64,000 nt of DNA from Rapana venosa (taxonomy: Eukaryota; Mollusca; Gastropoda; Neogastropoda; Muricidae). Shown in pieces: positions 62,184 to 64,000 of the stretch. The stretch is from assembly GCA_028751875.1 (NCBI GenBank), contig CM054145.1, positions 10,046,467 to 10,110,466 of the forward strand, given 5' to 3'. The notes beneath the pieces were generated by a model that saw nothing but the letters and a program-made list of their open reading frames with translations, was not told where the DNA came from and made no database searches. Positions within the stretch are counted from its first letter, which is position 1; the number at the start of each line of letters is the position of its first letter. A program made the translations under genes and the position numbers.

Positions 62184-64000
62184 GTGTGTATGTGTGTGTT
62201 TTGAGGGGCAGTGGTGGGGGTTGTGAGTGTGGGGGGATTGTAGTGGGGTGGGGGAAAGTGAAGATGTGTGTGTGTGCGCGCGTGTGTGTGTGTGTGTTGT
62301 GTGTTTATTTATCTATTATTTATTTATTCTTTTATATCAAGGATAATGGAATAATCACTATGTATATGTACTTTTTTACATCCAGTCTTCGTGTGTATGC
62401 GGTTTTGTAAATTCTGTCATCTGTTCCCACCGGCACACAATGGCCTATTCTTACGAAAAGCAGAACAGGATTTAACGTGTGCGCAAGATGTTATGTGTGT
62501 GTTCACCACACGGGACCTCGGTTTATATTCTCATCCGAAGGACTTTGGGGGAGAATTGAGTCTGCACTGATGTTAACTCCGGGGGAAAATATCCCCTTGA
62601 ACGGGAATCAAATCCAGGTCATCAGGTTGCGAGCGCAGTGTTCTGACCACTAGGCTATCCTGTTCACCCTCCCCCCACCCCATGTGTGTTGTGTAACAAC
62701 AATAACAACAATGAATAACAATAACTTTAATTCAGTTTTTGCTGGTCAGATGTGTTTCTGCATTGCTCTCTCTAATTTGTTAAATAATTGTTAATTAACG
62801 CAGTTGTGCGCGTGTGTGTGTGTTTTGTGTGTGTGTATGTGTGCGCATGTGCGCACATGTACCTGTAAGAGGGGTGGGTGCATCACTGTGTTATATTATG
62901 TGTGTGTGAGGGGGAGGTACTTTTTCTTTCCTTTTCCTTTTTTGTTTGTTCCATGGCTAGAATTCTGAGGTTCATTATTGGTGAGATTTTTGCCTATATG
63001 ACTGTCCCCCCCCCCCCTCCTCACCATTAAGGTAGCTGCATCCCAACTTTGGAGATACTGTTTGGAATGATTTTGAGCTACCAATGTTGCCAGGACAATC
63101 AGGAGGTACCTCCCTGGACTTCTCCAGTTTTCAACTGTCATGGGTTCTTTTGACATGCACAAATTCATAAAGACATGGGTCTGCATGACTTGACATTCAG
63201 TTCATTTTTCCTGTCAAAACTGGGAAGAAAGGGCAAGGCTGGGAATTGAATTCAGAACGTGAGGTTTTACTTGTTAGGCAGGTGAACGTCTTAACCGTCC
63301 TGCCACCTTCCTTCTTGTGAGCTTGTACAAATATGTGAGCATAAATGTGTGTGTGTTTATGCATGTCAGAACACATTGATGATAAGTGTATGTACCTATG
63401 TTTACATTGTTATGCGTGTATATGATCATGCATGATATTTTTTTATTTTTTTATTTTATATTTTATTTTATATCTCTTTAAGTCACAAGATTTCTCTGCG
63501 TGAAATTCGGGCTGCTCTCCCCGGGGAGAGCGCGTCGCCACAAGAGCAGCGCCACCCTTTTTTTTCTTTTGGTCTGCAACTGTATTTGTTTCCCTATCAG
63601 AGTGGCTTTTTTCTACAGAATTTTGCCAGGGACAACTCTCTTGTTGCCGTGGGTTCTTTTACGTGCGCTGAAAATTTTGTGTAACACACGAGACCTCGGT
63701 TTATCGTCTCATCCAAAAGACTAGCGCCCAGACCACCACTCATGGTCTAATGGATGGGGGAAAAATTTCGGGCCCAAACGGGATACGAACCACACACACA
63801 CCTGACCCGGACTTTTCACATTCTAGACAGGCGCGTTACCTCTAGACCACCGATCCATGATAAGTGTATGTACCTATGCTCATATTGTGTGTGCATATAA
63901 CAATGCGGTTGTTCATGTGCACATGCATGCATGCACCAACAGAAGTGCACTCTCCTACTGACACTCACTTTGCGTCATGATAACGTGTGCAGGCAGTGGT
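49634..64000 (+). CDS. STOML1: STOML1, stomatin + SCP2 protein (whole gene, 3' end outside window)
   Basis: STOML1/SLP-1 (C. elegans UNC-24) is the only stomatin relative with a C-terminal SCP2 lipid-transfer domain. In mammals it sits in late endosomes and affects cholesterol distribution and acid-sensing channels. Exons: 49634-49844, 51205-51308, 53317-53383, 54715-54797, 55533-55736, 56357-56412, [unfound linker exon(s)], 61536-61853 and 63993 onward. Order: N-terminal tail with a YSRL (YxxPhi) sorting motif, a membrane hairpin ([20 protein letters not shown]), a stomatin/PHB domain ([20 protein letters not shown], later [16 protein letters not shown]), a Ser/Ala/Pro/Thr-rich linker, and SCP2 ([20 protein letters not shown]). 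Exons 5 and 6 have second copies at 58983-59186 and 59836-59886. Phases agree up to exon 6 but not from exon 6 to 61536. The in-frame ATG at 49649 has a stronger context and may be the real start. Confidence 0.88.
49845..51204. other. STOML1 intron 1
   Basis: Contains a GT/GCGT microsatellite (49921-50022) and a SINE-D copy (50585-50930). No other exon seen. Confidence 0.7.
50585..50930 (+). mobile_element. SINE-D copy
   Basis: Has AGGTTAAGACATTTGCCTGC, AACAAGTAAACCATGAGG and the B-box-like TTTTGATTCCCAGCC. The longer body shared with 52776-53210 follows (GAGACT...CCCCTGTTCAAAT, ATCTTGCACACAT, AGAATAGGCCATTGTGTG, ATGCGGCTGCCTAAAAGG). Confidence 0.75.
51205..51308 (+). CDS. STOML1: STOML1 coding exon 2 (membrane segment)
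   Basis: The acceptor is TTATTGCAG and the donor GTAATT. It encodes [15 protein letters not shown] then [20 protein letters not shown], the hydrophobic hairpin that anchors stomatins to the cytosolic face. The FPIS...WFA...K pattern matches human STOML1. Confidence 0.9.
52055..52790 (-). pseudogene. RTE-type LINE, RT end and C terminus
   Basis: The minus strand reads [19 protein letters not shown] near 52660, then degenerate RT thumb sequence (IRLMRS, ATWTI-like). It ends with the C-terminal block GRQRK...HQTVDWP near 52150. Stops and frame changes show decay. This is the longest RTE copy in the window. Confidence 0.75.
52776..53210 (+). mobile_element. SINE-D copy
   Basis: Head GGAAGGTGGCATTCACCTGC, B-box-like GGGTTCGATTCTCAGCC, then GATGAGACTATAAACC, ATCTTGCACACATGC and GATTGCGGCTACCTAAATTG. 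A G-homopolymer interruption precedes the tail GGTGAACCTTGGATTCTAGC. Confidence 0.8.
53317..53383 (+). CDS. STOML1: STOML1 coding exon 3
   Basis: The acceptor is TTGTGCAG and the donor GTAGAA. It encodes [20 protein letters not shown] then GP, the start of the PHB domain (family pattern YERMIVFRLGR...GPG). Confidence 0.9.
53384..54714. other. STOML1 intron 3
   Basis: Contains repeat E (53410-53735), a CA microsatellite (54242-54295) and an A homopolymer (54329-54345). Confidence 0.75.
53410..53735 (+). repeat. Dispersed repeat E, long copy 2
   Basis: Parallels 42430-42755 through its whole length: GGGGTGCCTGTCAGTATAAA, TTTCCTCTTTTCTATCACTC and CCTGACTTGTCAGGCGCTTT. Confidence 0.8.
54715..54797 (+). 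CDS. STOML1: STOML1 coding exon 4
   Basis: The acceptor is TTTCTGTGCAG. It encodes [20 protein letters not shown] then AFTVPPQQ, matching the PFID...VDLRT stomatin block. The donor GTCTGT is weak, but the phase fits exon 5. Confidence 0.85.
54820..55185. repeat. Repeat-F copies and long CA microsatellite (intron 4)
   Basis: A minus-strand repeat-F end (TTTTGAGGATAATGGAATAA, 54836-54855) faces a plus-strand copy (54905-55040 with GGGGACTGGATGTAAAAAGC). A long CA run with few breaks follows (55038-55171), then a short TA run. Confidence 0.8.
55186..55470 (+). mobile_element. tRNA/5S chimeric SINE-A, copy 5
   Basis: Same family as copy 1. The 5S part is partly eroded: CCATTCTAGGCAGCGTCCAG replaces the AAGTTAAGCAG start. 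It shares subfamily changes with copy 6 (GCAGTGAGGGAG, CCCCTGGAGAAG, GGGAACACTTTTACACCT), so copies 5 and 6 descend from one insertion. Confidence 0.85.
55533..55736 (+). CDS. STOML1: STOML1 coding exon 5, copy A
   Basis: 204 nt, phase 0 to 0. It encodes [60 protein letters not shown] and NAVAQDVQ, the core of the stomatin domain. The acceptor is TTCCTACCAG and the donor GTGAGT. It differs from copy B at one synonymous base (GTG versus GTT for Val, 55646). Confidence 0.9.
55737..56356. other. STOML1 intron 5, copy A
   Basis: GT runs (55746-55761 and 55887-55927) and a minus-strand repeat-F end (55797-55870). It aligns throughout with 59187-59835 at roughly 97% by eye outside the microsatellites. 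Confidence 0.8.
56357..56412 (+). CDS. STOML1: STOML1 coding exon 6, copy A
   Basis: 56 nt. It encodes [18 protein letters not shown] plus two bases (WGIE...R is a stomatin-domain hallmark). The acceptor is TTCTTTGACAG and the donor GTACGT. A residue or two near ASAA may be affected by small sequence errors when compared with copy B. Confidence 0.8.
56413..56934. other. Stretch after STOML1 exon 6 copy A
   Basis: Three copies of a 40-bp motif ending CAGTGATATTAGACA-like (56530-56573, 56600-56640 and 56740-56780) among GT and TA repeats. No exon seen. Confidence 0.6.
56935..57219 (+). mobile_element. tRNA/5S chimeric SINE-A, copy 6 (interrupted flank)
   Basis: Has the intact 5S-like part (AAAGTTAAGCAGCATCGAGC, GTTGGATGGGTGAC) and the same diagnostic changes as copy 5. 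It ends at ACTTTTACACCT (57208-57219), the left target duplication of the LINE that follows. Confidence 0.85.
57220..58572 (+). pseudogene. LINE ORF2 C terminus with RNase H, one frameshift
   Basis: Two overlapping frames meet at about 57878, where one base is missing from an expected [12 protein letters not shown] junction. Frame 1 gives the RT connection ([20 protein letters not shown]) and the first RNase H motifs ([19 protein letters not shown]). Frame 2 gives [33 protein letters not shown] and [16 protein letters not shown], so the D, E, D, D residues and the WxPSHxGxxxNExAD motif are present. The architecture suggests an I/Jockey-like clade. It is inactive because it is 5'-truncated and frameshifted. 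Confidence 0.85.
57220..58907 (+). mobile_element. 5'-truncated non-LTR retrotransposon (LINE) insertion
   Basis: Flanked by an exact 12-bp target duplication, ACTTTTACACCT (57208-57219 and 58908-58919). It contains the RT C-terminal part, an RNase H domain and a C-terminal Cys/His motif (57220-58572). A short A run, a long CT microsatellite (58731-58826) and a tail ending in ACTTACTTACTT-type repeats follow. It is more AT-rich than its surroundings. It is absent from the matching position after copy 5 (55470). Confidence 0.9.
58983..59186 (+). CDS. STOML1: STOML1 coding exon 5, copy B
   Basis: 204 nt with one synonymous difference from copy A (59096). The acceptor is TACCTACCAG and the donor GTGAGT. 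It has intact coding potential. Splicing A exon 6 to B exon 5 would break the frame (phase 2 to phase 0), so the two copies cannot both be used in series. Confidence 0.8.
59187..59835. other. STOML1 intron 5, copy B
   Basis: Aligns with 55737-56356. It has a longer GT run (59195-59240), a repeat-F end (59273-59350) and a C homopolymer (59477-59492) absent from copy A. Confidence 0.8.
59836..59886 (+). pseudogene. STOML1: STOML1 exon 6, copy B, with deletions
   Basis: 51 nt versus 56 in copy A, lacking bases at two places. It reads [13 protein letters not shown] and then shifts to AAGH instead of CRLD. The donor would be GTATGT. The loss of single bases extends into the following ~150 bp, which looks like low-quality consensus rather than mutation of the exon alone. 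Confidence 0.7.
59890..61535. other. Stretch where STOML1 linker exon(s) are expected
   Basis: Contains a noisy GT-rich part (59940-60030), a tRNA-derived SINE (60130-60398), two diverged copies of a ~350-bp segment starting at TTCGCAGGATTG (near 60415 and 60781), and a CA-rich block from 61141 to the exon. I found no frame with stomatin or SCP2 similarity. Confidence 0.55.
60130..60398 (+). mobile_element. SINE-H copy (tRNA-derived)
   Basis: The B-box-like GCGGGTTCGATCCACGC is followed by a body with GTGTCCTTGGGAAAGAACGA and AACCGGATAAGCCCGGCTAT. The tail is TACTTCTACTTA. It is flanked by CTATAGTC (60122-60129 and 60399-60406), an 8-bp target duplication. It is the only copy of this family seen in the window. 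Confidence 0.8.
61536..61853 (+). CDS. STOML1: STOML1 SCP2-domain exon
   Basis: The acceptor is CTGTTACAG and the donor GTGAGT. It encodes a Pro/Ser/Thr/Ala linker with a Thr/Ala run from ACC/GCC repeats. [38 protein letters not shown] and YFVDLKHG follow, matching the start of SCP2 in STOML1 (SEALV...YQF...YFLDL). GC content is far above that of its surroundings. Other frames over it are shadows. Confidence 0.85.
61920..62145 (-). mobile_element. Repeat-F / SINE copy 1
   Basis: Plus-strand text runs from ATATCAAGGATAATGGAATA through TTCTGCGTGCGTTCGCACAC and CTCGGTTTATAGTCTCATCC. A GT microsatellite cuts off its tRNA-like head. This shows that repeat F is the 3' part of a SINE family whose head is seen in copy 2. 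Confidence 0.75.
62325..62680 (-). mobile_element. Repeat-F / SINE copy 2, full length
   Basis: Same body as copy 1, with the head present. The minus strand begins GAACAGGATAGCCTAGTGG (A-box-like) with CCTGGATTTGATTCCCG (B-box-like). The tail is the GGATAATGGAATAA end (plus-strand text) shared with fragments at 48615, 49220, 54836, 55797, 59273 and 44549. Confidence 0.8.
62950..63312 (-). mobile_element. SINE-D copy
   Basis: The minus strand starts GGAAGGTGGCAGGACGGTTA with ACGTTCACCTGCCTAACAAG. The tail is toward 62950 (CACCATTAAGGTAGCTGC on plus), with a C homopolymer inside it. Confidence 0.8.
63478..63857 (-). mobile_element. SINE-B copy
   Basis: Near-identical to 45755-46140. Minus-strand head GGATCGGTGGTCTAGAGGTA, body with TCGGGCCCGTTTG-type and GGGTGGCGCTGCTCTTGTGG blocks, tail TCACGCAGAGAAATCTTGTG. 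Confidence 0.85.
63993..64000 (+). CDS. STOML1: Start of the next STOML1 exon, cut by the window edge
   Basis: After CGTGTGCAG, the bases GCAGTGGT continue in phase from the preceding exon (G|GC AGT GGT, Gly-Ser-Gly). This fits DLKHGSG in the SCP2 domain. Only eight bases are visible. Confidence 0.5.

Larger units (their letters stand above)
61854..63992. other. STOML1 intron before the last visible exon
   Basis: Filled with repeats: two minus-strand repeat-F/SINE-C-like copies (61920-62145 and 62325-62680), GT runs (62145-62190), a SINE-D copy (62950-63312, minus) and a SINE-B copy (63478-63857, minus). Confidence 0.8.

Overview
The window looks like nuclear DNA of a mollusc, most likely a gastropod. 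This is inference from three things: split eukaryotic genes with GT-AG introns up to about 15 kb, very abundant AC/GT and CT/GA microsatellites with G or C homopolymers, and many tRNA-derived SINEs and RTE-type LINE tails of the kind common in molluscan genomes. Nothing bacterial, viral or organellar was seen, and no CRISPR array.

Three protein-coding genes are supported. (1) WTAP, plus strand, 3051-34984: seven coding exons for a predicted 454-residue subunit of the nuclear m6A RNA methyltransferase complex. The N-terminal part and coiled coil align with animal WTAP and end in a long low-complexity tail. One surplus base in the sixth coding exon breaks the frame. (2) A secreted PAN/Apple protein, minus strand, 46599-43716: signal peptide and Apple-like domain, a six-cysteine EGF/EB-like module and a second PAN/Apple domain, on three phase-1 exons (about 281 residues). 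(3) STOML1 (stomatin-like protein 1, UNC-24 type), plus strand, from 49634 past the right edge: N-terminal sorting motif, membrane hairpin, stomatin/PHB domain and SCP2 sterol-carrier domain. Its fifth and sixth coding exons appear twice (55.5-56.4 and 58.98-59.89 kb). Only the second copy carries a 1.7 kb LINE insertion, which suggests either two haplotypes placed in tandem by the assembler or a very recent duplication. An exon joining the stomatin and SCP2 parts was not found.

The rest is intron and intergenic DNA full of mobile elements. There are six same-strand copies of a chimeric SINE with a tRNA-like head fused to the 3' part of 5S rRNA, several with target-site duplications. Several other tRNA-derived SINE families are present. 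There are four minus-strand RTE-type LINE 3' ends, one degenerate YADD reverse-transcriptase fragment, and a 5'-truncated LINE with an RNase H domain. DNA transposons include a 709-bp piggyBac-like element in a WTAP intron, a 1.9 kb element with 16-bp perfect terminal inverted repeats, and a possible decayed piggyBac transposase. Several short tandem duplications and minisatellites are also present.

The three genes show no sign of acting together. WTAP is a nuclear housekeeping factor, the Apple-domain protein is secreted, and STOML1 is a late-endosomal membrane protein. All annotation is by eye; no alignment or database search was run.
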